Source: an uncultured Flavobacteriaceae bacterium (GTDB taxonomy: Bacteria; Bacteroidota; Bacteroidia; Flavobacteriales; Flavobacteriaceae). From it: a stretch of DNA of 64,000 nucleotides. The notes beneath the pieces were generated by a model that saw only the letters and a list, made by a program, of their open reading frames with translations, had not been told where the DNA came from and ran no database searches. Where the stretch lies: positions 2,542,001 to 2,606,000 of the forward strand of contig CALSTV010000001.1 in NCBI GenBank assembly GCA_943789365.1, written 5' to 3'. Positions 27,481 to 37,383 of this stretch are shown piece by piece (positions within the stretch are counted from its first letter, which is position 1; each line of letters starts with the position of its first letter). A program made the translations under genes and the position numbers.

Positions 27481-29772
27481 ATGGAATTAATCGTAAATTA
27501 TCTGCCTCTATTCGGGGTATTAGCTTTGGCTTTTGTGTTCTTAAAAAACACATGGGTTTCTAAACAAGAGGAAGGAAATGAAAAAATGGCACGAATTGCA
27601 AAAAACATTGCAGATGGTGCCATGTCTTTTTTAAAGGCAGAATATAAAATACTCTCCATATTCGTAATTGCCGTTGCGATTTTGCTCTACTTTAAAGGTA
27701 GCGCAGAAGCAGGTTCTAATGGAATGGTAGCTGTATCCTTTATTGTAGGAGCTATTTGTTCAGCTTTGGCTGGTTTTATTGGAATGAAAGTAGCTACCAA
27801 AGCAAATGTAAGAACTACGAATGCCGCTAGAAACTCTTTAGGGAAAGCCTTAGAAGTGGCTTTTGCCGGAGGTGCCGTAATGGGCTTAGGTGTTGTAGGG
27901 CTTGGGGTACTAGGTTTGAGCGGATTGTTTATGATATATAGCGCGCAAGGATGGGGTATCAATGAAGTGTTGAATGTGCTTTCTGGGTTCTCTCTTGGAG
28001 CCTCTTCAATTGCACTCTTTGCACGTGTAGGTGGAGGTATTTATACTAAGGCAGCTGATGTAGGTGCCGATTTGGTAGGTAAGGTAGAAGCCGGAATCCC
28101 GGAAGATCACCCCTTAAACCCTGCAACGATTGCAGACAATGTTGGAGACAATGTTGGTGACGTGGCCGGAATGGGAGCCGATTTATTTGAGTCTTATGTT
28201 GGGTCTATAATTGGTACAATGGTATTGGGTGCGTTAATTGTAACTCCTAATTTTAATGGATTAGGAGCAGTGTACTTGCCGTTAGTTTTGGCAGCAGTTG
28301 GAATCGTAATGTCTATCATTGGAACTTTCTTTGTAAAAGTAAAAGACGGAGGATCGCCACATGCAGCTTTGAATATAGGAGAATTCGGATCGGCAGGATT
28401 GATGTTGGTCGCTTCTTATTTTATCATTCATGCCATGATTCCTGAAGCAGTAGCAGGTTTGCCATCTGGAGCAAGTGGTGTGTTTTATGCCACTATTGCC
28501 GGATTGGTAGCCGGACTGGCAGTAGGAAAAGTTACAGAATACTATACAGGAACAGGAACCAAACCAGTAAATTCTATCATCGCACAATCTGAAACTGGAG
28601 CAGCAACCAATATTATTGCCGGCTTAGGTGTAGGTATGATGTCTACCGCTGTGCCTATTATTTTGATTGCAGCAGCTATCATAGTATCGCACCACTTTGC
28701 TGGATTGTATGGAATTGCAATTGCAGCAGTAGGAATGTTAGCGAATACAGGAATCCAATTGGCAGTAGATGCATACGGACCTATTTCTGACAATGCTGGA
28801 GGTATTGCCGAAATGGCAGAATTGCCAAGTGAAGTGCGTGAGCGTACAGATAAATTAGATGCTGTAGGAAATACAACTGCAGCCATTGGTAAAGGATTTG
28901 CCATTGCTTCGGCGGCATTAACTGCTTTAGCCTTGTTCGCAGCCTTTATGGAAACCGCTGGTGTAAAAGCCATCGATGTTTCTCAGCCTAAAATAATGGC
29001 AGGATTGCTTGTAGGAGGTATGTTGCCATTCGTTTTCTCTGCTTTGTCTATGAATGCGGTAGGACGTGCAGCGATGGCCATGATTGAAGAAGTACGTCGT
29101 CAGTTTAGAGACATTCCAGCTTTAAAAGCGGCCTTGGAAGTGATGCGTAAGTACGATTCTGATATGTCGAAAGCTTCTGCTGAAGATCGCGCTATATTTG
29201 ATGCGGCAGACGGTGTGGCAGAATATGATAAATGTGTGGCGATTTCTACACAAGCTTCTATTAAAGAAATGGTATTGCCTGGTGTATTGGCCATTGTGGT
29301 ACCGGTACTTGTAGGATTTGTTGGTGGACCAGAAATGTTAGGAGGTTTGTTAGCCGGTGTAACTACTTGTGGTGTGTTGATGGCGATTTTCCAATCGAAT
29401 GCCGGAGGAGCTTGGGACAATGCCAAGAAAACCATTGAAGAGCAAGGAAGAAAAGGAACCGAAGCACACAAAGCGGCTGTGGTAGGTGATACCGTAGGAG
29501 ATCCTTTTAAAGATACTTCTGGGCCTTCTTTAAATATCTTGTTGAAATTGATGTCGGTGGTAGCATTGGTGATCGCACCGAGTATTGCAAATGATTCGGC
29601 TGTAGCAGAATATGTTCAGAATAAGGTTGAAGCTATTCAGAACATAGAATTAGTTGCGCCTGTTGAAGAAGAAGTAGAAGCGGAAACTACAACCATTGAA
29701 ATGGAGGCGAATGAAGTTTCTTATGAGGTAACAACAGAAATAACAATGGATTTGAAAAAAGCAGATAGCTAA
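27481..29772 (+). CDS. hppA: Membrane-bound ion-translocating pyrophosphatase
   Basis: Uses PPi hydrolysis to pump H+ or Na+. About 16 membrane helices; catalytic loop [19 protein letters not shown] with the following [19 protein letters not shown], and the C-terminal [18 protein letters not shown]. Ala follows the GNTT motif ([10 protein letters not shown]) where K+-independent enzymes have Lys, so it should be of the K+-dependent type; H+ versus Na+ cannot be settled by eye. A Glu-rich tail of about 60 residues follows the last helix and is unusual in composition. Confidence 0.96.
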   Translation: MELIVNYLPLFGVLALAFVFLKNTWVSKQEEGNEKMARIAKNIADGAMSFLKAEYKILSIFVIAVAILLYFKGSAEAGSNGMVAVSFIVGAICSALAGFIGMKVATKANVRTTNAARNSLGKALEVAFAGGAVMGLGVVGLGVLGLSGLFMIYSAQGWGINEVLNVLSGFSLGASSIALFARVGGGIYTKAADVGADLVGKVEAGIPEDHPLNPATIADNVGDNVGDVAGMGADLFESYVGSIIGTMVLGALIVTPNFNGLGAVYLPLVLAAVGIVMSIIGTFFVKVKDGGSPHAALNIGEFGSAGLMLVASYFIIHAMIPEAVAGLPSGASGVFYATIAGLVAGLAVGKVTEYYTGTGTKPVNSIIAQSETGAATNIIAGLGVGMMSTAVPIILIAAAIIVSHHFAGLYGIAIAAVGMLANTGIQLAVDAYGPISDNAGGIAEMAELPSEVRERTDKLDAVGNTTAAIGKGFAIASAALTALALFAAFMETAGVKAIDVSQPKIMAGLLVGGMLPFVFSALSMNAVGRAAMAMIEEVRRQFRDIPALKAALEVMRKYDSDMSKASAEDRAIFDAADGVAEYDKCVAISTQASIKEMVLPGVLAIVVPVLVGFVGGPEMLGGLLAGVTTCGVLMAIFQSNAGGAWDNAKKTIEEQGRKGTEAHKAAVVGDTVGDPFKDTSGPSLNILLKLMSVVALVIAPSIANDSAVAEYVQNKVEAIQNIELVAPVEEEVEAETTTIEMEANEVSYEVTTEITMDLKKADS

Positions 29773-29793
29773 GTTTTCAATACAATAATAAAT

Positions 29794-29823
29794 GGCTTCT
29801 AAATTTTTTAGAAGCCTTTTTTT
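29794..29823 (+). terminator. Terminator of hppA
   Basis: A 10-bp stem (GGCTTCTAAA / TTTAGAAGCC) and T-run. Confidence 0.9.
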
Positions 29824-29877
29824 TGTTTTAATTGTAAGGTGTTTCAGGTGTGTAGTGTGAATTTTATATATTGATGG

Positions 29878-29896
29878 ATCGGATTTGCAATCCGAT
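29878..29896. repeat. Short palindrome ATCGGATT-TGC-AATCCGAT
   Basis: A perfect 8-bp inverted repeat with 3-nt loop, isolated in non-coding DNA and lacking a T-run. It resembles the GGATTGCAAATCC-type palindromes scattered in Bacteroidota genomes. The rest of 29824-30012 shows nothing. Confidence 0.6.
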
Positions 29897-30012
29897 TTCG
29901 CACATTGGTTAGGTAACGTTATTGATAATTTTTAGCCAATGCTCAGAAGAAATCCCTGTTACAGTATTCTTCATCTTTTTACAGTAATTAAAAATAAAGG
30001 CTATTTCTTAAT

Positions 30013-30306
30013 TTACTTGTCAGGCTTCTGTTTTGTTCCAAATATTTTCAAAATGACGATTTTTCCAGAGATTTCTTTATACAGTAATTTGTAATCTCTT
30101 ACAATAATTCTTCTGTATGTGGGTTCTATCTCGTCTTGTTGAAATTGATTGGTAAAAGTAATTTTTCTGCTCGCTTTTAAAATATCAGCTCTGATATTTT
30201 TGGCTCCCTGCCTGGCTTTACGTTTATAAAACCAATAGTTGTAAATTGATTTTAATTCCGCTTTCGCTGTTTTTGACTAGACAATTTTTAATTTATTTTG
30301 CGCCAC
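30013..30306 (-). pseudogene. RelE/ParE-type toxin gene with an amber codon
   Basis: Reading from GTG 30306, directly after the antitoxin stop, gives a 97-codon frame of normal ParE/RelE toxin length that ends at 30013. Codon 10 (30277-30279) is TAG. The context is KLKIV-stop-SKTAKAELKSIYNYW, where relatives have Trp; TGG to TAG is one base. The remainder is an intact RelE/ParE fold (YKRKARQGAKNI, YRRIIVRDYKLLYK, KIVILKIFGTKQ). No ATG or other good restart follows. The toxin would be truncated to nine residues unless the amber is suppressed or is a sequencing error. Confidence 0.85.
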
Positions 30307-30555
30307 CTACCAGTTCTCAATTTCTCTTTCTAAATTTTCTTGAGTGGTAAATTCTCCTTTTAAAACTTCTTGTTCTGCTTTTTGAAGCTCTTTTTTATAT
30401 TCAGCTTTAGTCAATGGCTGCCCTTCAACAGTTGAGGCTACAATTTCATTAGAAGATTCTGCTTTTAACAACTTCTCTAATTTGTCTAGGATATCCGGTT
30501 TTTCTATTTTAAAAACCTCCTGTATAAGCTGGTATTTCCTCACTTGTAAATCCAT
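30307..30555 (-). CDS. Antitoxin of a RelE/ParE-type module
   Basis: 82 residues, small and charged. The N-terminal part (QVRKYQLIQEVFKIEKPDILDKLEKLL) and the C-terminal LTKAEYKKELQKAEQEVLKGEFTT then EIENW end are standard for the Bacteroidota antitoxin placed before a ParE-type toxin; the C-terminal part wraps the toxin. Its stop codon abuts the toxin start. It stays open although the toxin is broken. Confidence 0.8.
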   Translation of the reverse strand: MDLQVRKYQLIQEVFKIEKPDILDKLEKLLKAESSNEIVASTVEGQPLTKAEYKKELQKAEQEVLKGEFTTQENLEREIENW

Positions 30556-30744
30556 TCTTCCTGATTTTCTTTACTGTAAAAATACAAAATATATTCTACC
30601 TATGCTGTGTTCTTTGGATACGACCAATAAGTAGTTTTTCAACACTGATACTCACACCTCTCACCTTAAGCTTTTGTATTTAAGAGGAAACTAAATTTTT
30701 TAGCAACAATATTTTTGTTTTATTTGTAATGCTTAAGCTCACTT

Positions 30745-32262
30745 ATGGAGGTACTTTCGTTTTTTAAAAAAAGAAACAACTACTTTTTGTTTCTCAGTAT
30801 TGCAGTCGTGCTCTATGGTATTACTGCCTTTAAAAGTGATGGTTTTTATCAAGTAGATGAGCACTATCAAATCATTGAATTTGCACAACTAAAATCGGGT
30901 AATATCGAACCTGAATCATTGCCCTGGGAGTTTCATGAAAAAATGCGACCCACCTTGCAACCGATGATTGCCTATGGTGTTTTTTCTTTTTTGGAAGCCT
31001 TTGGTGTTGACAACCCGTATACAAAAGCGTTGGTCTTACGTTTGCTTACTGCATTACTGGCCTTGGTGGCTATCCATCGTTTTGTAAAAGTTACTGAAAC
31101 TCAAATTCAAAGCGATTGGGGGAAACGATGCTATTATTTTTTGGCCTTTTTTCTTTATTTCTTGCCGTATGTAAATGTGCGATTTTCCTCAGAAACTTGG
31201 TCTGGTTTGTTTTTGTTGTTGGGGGTGTCTTATGTATTGAGGAAAGATAGAAACTATTACATGTTGGGGGTGTTATTGGGTGTTGCTTTTCTATTTCGAT
31301 TTCAAATCTCCTTTGCCGTATTGGGCTTGTTTTTGTACTTGTATTTCAGCCGTACTTCCAAATTAAAGGATGTGCTGAAAGCGTTGGCGGGAATTCTGAT
31401 TCTAGTGTTTGTAGGTATTGTCTTAGATAGTTGGTTTTATGGTGAATTTGTCGTCAGTCAATGGAATTATGTCTATCAGAATGTTATCCTTGGCAAAGCG
31501 GCTAGTTTTGGTGTTTCGCCTTGGTATGGCTATGTGTTTATACTTTATTATGCTCCACTATTGGCTACTGGAATAATCGTACTTTTTGCCTTACTTGTGA
31601 AACTGCGTTACGAGCCTAAAAATATGGTGTTATGGATTGTGGTTTCAAGTATTCTTATCCATTCCTTGGTGGCTCGTAAAGATGCTCGCTTTTTGTTTCC
31701 TTTGCTGAACTTTGTTCCCATTTTGTTGATGGGGGCAGGACAAATAGTGAAACATAAATTACTGCCATCATGGATGAAAAATAAGCTTTTGAAATTTGGT
31801 ACTATGACTTATTTACTAATGCATTTTACACTTGCTTTAGGCGTGAGTCAATACAATAGAAATGAAATAGTAAACAATCTCACCAAAAATCTTTACCAAA
31901 ATTATCATGGGCGCCCAATAGCTATATATTACTATGGAAATGTCCTTCCAAAAAATCTATTTAAAGTACACCCCATGCCGTTTTATTATGACAGTTCAGT
32001 GCATTTCAAAGAATTAACAAATTTAAAGGATGTAGCGCAGGTAAAGACCTCAGCAGAAGTAAACACATTTATTTGGTTTAATGAAAAAGACGTGGCAGGA
32101 AAAAATCTAAATCATTTAGAAGGATATGAATTGGTGCAAGAAAGTTGTCCTCAATACATACAGCAATTGTACACATGGCTAAGAGGAAAAAACAGACATG
32201 TTGATAACGAAGTTTTATATCTTAAAACAAACCGTGAATCTGTGCGTCTACACGATCAATGA
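30745..32262 (+). CDS. GT22/ALG9-like mannosyltransferase
   Basis: A GT-C polytopic membrane protein (505 residues, about ten helices). The first luminal loop carries VDEHYQ (residues 37-42), the acidic catalytic motif, followed by RPTLQP and RFQISFAVLG, which match the GT22 (Alg9/PIG-B-like) family that uses lipid-linked mannose. The last 41 bp overlap the convergent deoxynucleoside kinase gene. Acceptor unknown. Confidence 0.8.
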   Translation: MEVLSFFKKRNNYFLFLSIAVVLYGITAFKSDGFYQVDEHYQIIEFAQLKSGNIEPESLPWEFHEKMRPTLQPMIAYGVFSFLEAFGVDNPYTKALVLRLLTALLALVAIHRFVKVTETQIQSDWGKRCYYFLAFFLYFLPYVNVRFSSETWSGLFLLLGVSYVLRKDRNYYMLGVLLGVAFLFRFQISFAVLGLFLYLYFSRTSKLKDVLKALAGILILVFVGIVLDSWFYGEFVVSQWNYVYQNVILGKAASFGVSPWYGYVFILYYAPLLATGIIVLFALLVKLRYEPKNMVLWIVVSSILIHSLVARKDARFLFPLLNFVPILLMGAGQIVKHKLLPSWMKNKLLKFGTMTYLLMHFTLALGVSQYNRNEIVNNLTKNLYQNYHGRPIAIYYYGNVLPKNLFKVHPMPFYYDSSVHFKELTNLKDVAQVKTSAEVNTFIWFNEKDVAGKNLNHLEGYELVQESCPQYIQQLYTWLRGKNRHVDNEVLYLKTNRESVRLHDQ

Positions 32263-32836
32263 TTTTACCTAAGTCTTCCGGGTTTTCCACAAAATCAATT
32301 TCATCTACATCGATAATGAGTAATTTTCCTTTGTCGTATTTTGAAGCCCAAGCTTCGTAGCGTTCATTAAGTCGGCTTAGATAATCAATACTGATGCTAT
32401 TTTCATAGGCGCGACCTCTTTTGTGAATCTGACCCACCAAAGTCTTGATGTCGGCACGTAAATAAATTAGTAAATCTGGAGGTGTTACGAGATTTTCCAT
32501 CAGGTCAAACAGCGAATTGTAATTTTTGTAATCTCTGTTCGTCAACAAGCCCATGGCGTGTAAGTTCGGAGCAAAAATCTTCGCATCTTCATAGATAGTA
32601 CGGTCTTGAATAATGTTTTTTCCGCTTTTTTGAATTTTTAAAATCTGATCAAAGCGACTGTTTAAAAAGTAGACCTGTAAATTAAATGACCAACGTTCCA
32701 TCTCTCCATAAAAATCATCTAAATATGGATTGTCATCAACCGTCTCAAAATGAGAATCCCAGTGATAGTGTTTGGCTAAAAGTTTTGTCAAGGTAGTTTT
32801 ACCTGCGCCTATATTTCCTGCGATTGCTACATGCAT
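32222..32836 (-). CDS. Deoxynucleoside kinase
   Basis: Phosphorylates deoxynucleosides for dNTP salvage. P-loop GNIGAGKTTL (7-16), the DRTIYEDAKIFA motif and the LID RGRAYENSIS are typical of the dAK/dGK-type family. 204 residues is normal. The 3' end overlaps the mannosyltransferase gene tail-to-tail. Confidence 0.92.
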   Translation of the reverse strand: MHVAIAGNIGAGKTTLTKLLAKHYHWDSHFETVDDNPYLDDFYGEMERWSFNLQVYFLNSRFDQILKIQKSGKNIIQDRTIYEDAKIFAPNLHAMGLLTNRDYKNYNSLFDLMENLVTPPDLLIYLRADIKTLVGQIHKRGRAYENSISIDYLSRLNERYEAWASKYDKGKLLIIDVDEIDFVENPEDLGKIIDRVDAQIHGLF

Positions 32837-32872
32837 TGAATGATGAATTATTCTAGTTAATATGTGTTTCTA

Positions 32873-33631
32873 TTAATTTTCATTTACCGTAAAATGAAAA
32901 AGTTGGGAGCTGTCAAAGATAAAAAAATCATTGTTTATTGTGTAGAAATTTTTGATTTTCGACACAATAGGAATGTCAATGAGCGTTTCTGTCTCTGAAA
33001 CTTTGAAGATCTTATTGTTTGAAAGGGTGTAGAGTACGCGGTTTTTATATTGAAAGTCGTCAATGTTTTTGTGCTTGTAATGAGAAATAAAATTCCCTAA
33101 ATAATCGAAACTGTGAATCCCGGTCTCGCTTTGCAGATACACATAATTTGCCGTGCTTTTCATTCTTTGAATGGTAACATTTTGCAGGGGTTGAGAACTG
33201 GCTAAGACGGTATTAGTTTTATAATTGTAGTTTTCGATACGTCGTGTATTGGTGGCAAAAAGCCATAAGTTATTGGCGGTTCCTCTGGATACAAAACGAA
33301 TGTCGTACTCAAAATGAATACGTTCCGTTTCATTAAGCTGATTGTCTAGCAATACCACTTGATTGAAATCTCTGTAAAAAACAACTATTTTTAGGGGGTT
33401 GCTGATATCAACAGAGGTGATGTTTCCAAACTCAAAGTTGGAATAGTTGACTGTAGTGTCACCAGTAATTTTAGTCAAAATAGTTTTGTCAAAATGAAAA
33501 AGAGACAATTGTGAGTCGCAACCGACAAAGTGCTCTGTGGATAGTCCTTTTGTGGATGCCAAACTGCTGCTAGATTGAGCTATACTTAGGCTTGTTAGAA
33601 GTAAATACAATCCGAATACGATATTTTTCAT
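32873..33631 (-). CDS. Hypothetical secreted protein
   Basis: 252 residues with a signal peptide (MKNIVFGLYLLLTSLSIAQ). The rest is made of repeated short strands (LKIVVFYRDFNQVVLLD, NNLWLFATNTRRI, NYVYLQSETGIHSFD, NRVLYTLSNNKIF), which suggests a small beta-propeller. It lies 36 bp downstream of the kinase gene start and reads in the same direction. Function unknown. Confidence 0.6.
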   Translation of the reverse strand: MKNIVFGLYLLLTSLSIAQSSSSLASTKGLSTEHFVGCDSQLSLFHFDKTILTKITGDTTVNYSNFEFGNITSVDISNPLKIVVFYRDFNQVVLLDNQLNETERIHFEYDIRFVSRGTANNLWLFATNTRRIENYNYKTNTVLASSQPLQNVTIQRMKSTANYVYLQSETGIHSFDYLGNFISHYKHKNIDDFQYKNRVLYTLSNNKIFKVSETETLIDIPIVSKIKNFYTINNDFFIFDSSQLFHFTVNEN

Positions 33632-33752
33632 ACAAACAAAGTTACAAAACTATCTATGTAAACGCTATAGATTAAAAAAAACTACATTTGTAGTTAAACC
33701 ATTAGTCAAAATTGTTGTCTAAACAAATTATATTTTTAACCTATTGTAATTT

Positions 33753-34553
33753 ATGAAATTATTTCATGTAGTGCTCTGTTTTATTTTTAGTGTATCTATA
33801 AGTACTGCCCAAAGTTTTCAGGGTAAGGCCGTTTATCTTTCGAAAACCAAAGTCGATTTTGATTTTGGAGGACGTAAAATTCCTGAGGACCAAAAACAAA
33901 GAATGCTTAAACGTTTGGAAGAACAATCGCAGAAATCGTTTATTTTGTACTTTGACAAAACAGCTTCAATCTATGAAGAAGAGGTTGTCTTAGAAGGGCC
34001 AGATGGAAATAAAAGAGGTGCCATGTTTGCAGCTATATTCGGTGGTCCCGGTGCAGGTAGGTATTATAAAAACATTGTAGACAAAGAGTCTAAACGCGCT
34101 GTAGAATTTTTTGGTAAAAACTTTTTGGTTGAAGACACCTTGCAAATGTATCCATGGACACTTGAAAAAGAAACCAAAAAAATTGGTAAGTACACCTGTT
34201 TTAAAGCCACAACCTTTGTAGATAAAAAGCAAAATCCTTTTTCAATAAACAAAGACACACTTCAAACAAAAACAAAACTCACCGTTTGGTATACGCCCGA
34301 AATACCCGTTTCTTTGGGGCCTGCTAGTTATTGGGGATTACCAGGCTTAATTTTAAGCGTCAATGGCGGAGAAACTCAAATTCTATGTACCCAAGTAGTT
34401 TTAAACTTAAAAGAAAAAGAGGACATAAAGGCACCGAAATCTGGAAAGAAAGTTACAGAGGAGGAATTTCAAGCCTTGGTCGTTGAAAAAACCAAAGAAT
34501 TGAGAGAACGCTTTAAAAAAGGCCATGGTGGTGGTAAAAAACGAAAGGGCTAA
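33753..34553 (+). CDS. GLPGLI family protein
   Basis: 266 residues with a signal peptide ending at STAQ. The family's name motif is present (WGLPGLILSV near 190-199), with the preceding VWYTPEIPVSLGPASY. Ends in a Lys/Gly-rich tail. GLPGLI proteins are secreted or periplasmic proteins of unknown function that sit beside TonB-type outer-membrane proteins; that is the case here, with 9 bp to the next gene. Confidence 0.88.
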   Translation: MKLFHVVLCFIFSVSISTAQSFQGKAVYLSKTKVDFDFGGRKIPEDQKQRMLKRLEEQSQKSFILYFDKTASIYEEEVVLEGPDGNKRGAMFAAIFGGPGAGRYYKNIVDKESKRAVEFFGKNFLVEDTLQMYPWTLEKETKKIGKYTCFKATTFVDKKQNPFSINKDTLQTKTKLTVWYTPEIPVSLGPASYWGLPGLILSVNGGETQILCTQVVLNLKEKEDIKAPKSGKKVTEEEFQALVVEKTKELRERFKKGHGGGKKRKG

Positions 34554-34562
34554 TAAAAAGTT

Positions 34563-37259
34563 ATGAAGCAGTTTTACAAACTAGTAATTTATATAATTTG
34601 TATGTTTTCGTTCCAGGCATACAGTCAGAGTATCAAAGTAAAAGGAGTTGTAAAAGACAGTATTGGTACGGGGCTTGAAATGGCGAATGTAATTGCTTTT
34701 AACAAAGAGAGCAATACGATGGAGAACTATGCGATCACAGATTCTAAAGGGAACTATACAATGAGCCTTCCCGCTGGTGTAATGTATGAACTTAAAGTAA
34801 GTTATATGGGCTTTGACACCGAAACGGTGGCCGTTGATTTGAAAGGTGTTAAAAAAGAATTTAGACAAGATGTGCTCTTAAAAGAAGCGGGTGACCTATT
34901 GGATGAAGTAGAAATAGCTTATGAAATGCCAATCACCATCAAAGGAGATACGATCGTCTACAACTCCGACTCTTTTAGAAACGGTACCGAACGAAAGTTG
35001 GGTGACGTTTTGGAAAAATTACCAGGTGTGGAAGTAAATGATGATGGAGAAGTCGAAATTGAAGGAAAACTGGTAAGCAAAGTAATGGTAGAAGGAAAAG
35101 ACTTTTTTGATGGTGACTCCAAAATAGCCGTACAAAACATTCCTGCAGATGCCTTAGATAAGATTGAGGTTTTACGGAATTACAGTGAAGTAGGACAAAT
35201 GAAGGGGGTAACCAATAACGAAGACAATATAGCCATCAACATTCGGTTGAAAAAAGGAAAAGATAAATTTTGGTTTGGTGAAGTTGCCGCAGGGGCAGGT
35301 TTGGACGAGCGTTACCTGGTGCATCCCAAAGTGTTTTATTACAGCCCAAAGACCAGTGTGAATTTGTTGACAGATTTCAATAATATTGGTCGGGTGCCTT
35401 TTACGACCCGCGACTATTACCGATTTACAGGTGGTTTTAGGAATCTTTCCGCGAGAGGTGGTACCTCCTTAAATATAGGAAATAATACCGTAGGCTTGTC
35501 GACCACACAAAACAACAAAGCACATGAGATAACCAGTAAATTTGGAGCGAGTAATTTTAGTCATAGTCCGAATTCAAAAACCACATTTAGCGGATTCGGA
35601 ATCTATTCGGGGAACGAAACTGATTTGTTAGAAGATCAAAACAAATCTTTTGAAGATTCCGGAGACCTTGAGCAAACCAGAACTGCCACACGTCAACACA
35701 GTAAACTCGCACTGTTAAAATTAAGTGTAGAATACAAGCCAGCGACAGATTTTCAGCTCGACTACGATATGTTCTTTAAAAAGTCAGAACAAGGGGAAAA
35801 CGCCTTGCGTACTTCTACATTGAATGGCGCAGACAATGGTTATATCTTTTCAGATAACAATGACGATCCACTATCCTTCACCCAGAACTTAAACCTGTAC
35901 AAAACCCTTGACAGTAAAAATATTTTGGCCTTTGAAGCCCAGTATCTGTATCAAAAAGAAATACCATTGTATCAATCGATATCGGACGTATTGAATGTGA
36001 GCTCTTATCTTACGCCTCCTTTGGTTGCAGGAGAAGAATTGTACAATTTAACGCAAGATAAGACCATTAAAACAAGTCGCTTAGACGCCAAGTTGAATTA
36101 TTACTATATTCTTAACGCACAAAGTCATTTGAACCTTACGGTGGGTACCTTGTTAAGCAGACAAGATTTTAATACCGGGATTTTTCAAACGCTTGATGAT
36201 ACCTCGATTAACGATTTTACCGATGCCAAATTTAACAACGATGTGCAATTTGGATTTTCAGATCTGTTTACCGCTTTGCATTATAAATTTGTTCGTAACA
36301 AATTAACCTTGGAACCTGGAGTGAAATTACATTACTACCATACTAAGGATACGCAATTGACTTCGGAGCATACCAATGGAATCTTTAGGTTGCTTCCTGA
36401 TTTTTACGCAAACTATCAATTCAAAAAAACACAAAGCCTTCGTTTTAGATACGACATGTCAAATCAATTTACCGATATCAAACAATTGTCGGAAGGAATG
36501 ATTTTTAACAATTACAATGCGGTGTATTCAGGAAACAGAAACTTAGAGAGCGCTGTTTTTCATCGGTATTCTTTGAATTTTTTCAGTTTTGTGATGTATA
36601 ACTATACCAACGTCAATGCCGGAATCACCTATACCAAAAAAGAGAATACAGTAAAGCGTACCACCAATTTTGATGGGATTGGTCAAAGTGCGAGTTCTAT
36701 CAATGCAATTACTCCTGATGAAACGGTAAATGCCAACCTTAGATATGGGAGAACTTTTAGAAAATTCAAAATAAATTTACGAGGGAGTGGTAATTATTCA
36801 AAGAATTACAATATCCGTAACAACCGATGGGTAGAGAATATCGTTTATTCTTATTCCTATGGTGGAAATGTAGGGACCAATTTCAACAAAGCTCCGAATG
36901 TTACTCTAGGGTATTCAAAAAACATCAATGACTATGGAGATCGAATTTATTATACCGACCGACCGTATGTAAACTTAGATGCATTATTTTTAAAATATTT
37001 TACCTTAGAAGCAGCGTATGACTATTATAATTATAGGGACGAAGCCGGAACCATTTCCAATAAGTACGCATTTTTAGAAGCTTCATTATCTTTTAGGATT
37101 CCGGACAATCCCTGGGAGTTTATCATTTCCGGAACCAATTTATTGGATACCAAATCTCTAAACAGGGACAATATCTCTATTGCCAACAATATTGTAACCA
37201 GTAGTATTTATTATGTACAACCCCGCTATTTGCTCTTCGTATTGAAGTACAATTTGTAA
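34563..37259 (+). CDS. Outer-membrane beta-barrel protein with carboxypeptidase-like and plug domains
   Basis: 898 residues. Signal peptide to about residue 21, a carboxypeptidase-regulatory-like domain (about 23-105: KGVVKDSIGTGLEMANVIA), a TonB-receptor plug (RKLGDVLEKLPGVEVNDDG, about 140-230), then a long barrel of alternating strands. No SusD partner follows. Together with the GLPGLI gene it forms the two-gene unit common in flavobacteria; ligand unknown. Confidence 0.87.
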   Translation: MKQFYKLVIYIICMFSFQAYSQSIKVKGVVKDSIGTGLEMANVIAFNKESNTMENYAITDSKGNYTMSLPAGVMYELKVSYMGFDTETVAVDLKGVKKEFRQDVLLKEAGDLLDEVEIAYEMPITIKGDTIVYNSDSFRNGTERKLGDVLEKLPGVEVNDDGEVEIEGKLVSKVMVEGKDFFDGDSKIAVQNIPADALDKIEVLRNYSEVGQMKGVTNNEDNIAINIRLKKGKDKFWFGEVAAGAGLDERYLVHPKVFYYSPKTSVNLLTDFNNIGRVPFTTRDYYRFTGGFRNLSARGGTSLNIGNNTVGLSTTQNNKAHEITSKFGASNFSHSPNSKTTFSGFGIYSGNETDLLEDQNKSFEDSGDLEQTRTATRQHSKLALLKLSVEYKPATDFQLDYDMFFKKSEQGENALRTSTLNGADNGYIFSDNNDDPLSFTQNLNLYKTLDSKNILAFEAQYLYQKEIPLYQSISDVLNVSSYLTPPLVAGEELYNLTQDKTIKTSRLDAKLNYYYILNAQSHLNLTVGTLLSRQDFNTGIFQTLDDTSINDFTDAKFNNDVQFGFSDLFTALHYKFVRNKLTLEPGVKLHYYHTKDTQLTSEHTNGIFRLLPDFYANYQFKKTQSLRFRYDMSNQFTDIKQLSEGMIFNNYNAVYSGNRNLESAVFHRYSLNFFSFVMYNYTNVNAGITYTKKENTVKRTTNFDGIGQSASSINAITPDETVNANLRYGRTFRKFKINLRGSGNYSKNYNIRNNRWVENIVYSYSYGGNVGTNFNKAPNVTLGYSKNINDYGDRIYYTDRPYVNLDALFLKYFTLEAAYDYYNYRDEAGTISNKYAFLEASLSFRIPDNPWEFIISGTNLLDTKSLNRDNISIANNIVTSSIYYVQPRYLLFVLKYNL

Positions 37260-37383
37260 GCCTTAGCTACAGGTGGAGGTAGTGGAGGATGCCTTGGTTT
37301 TTTTTTGTACATTTAAGACCGAATTGCTCCTTGCTATTTAGCTTTTATAATAGCTTCGAGAGCCTTGCCATAAGGAATTTAGA

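Noticed and set aside
28542-28973. 143-aa minus-strand frame opposite hppA
   Set aside because: Shadow of the membrane pyrophosphatase coding sequence.
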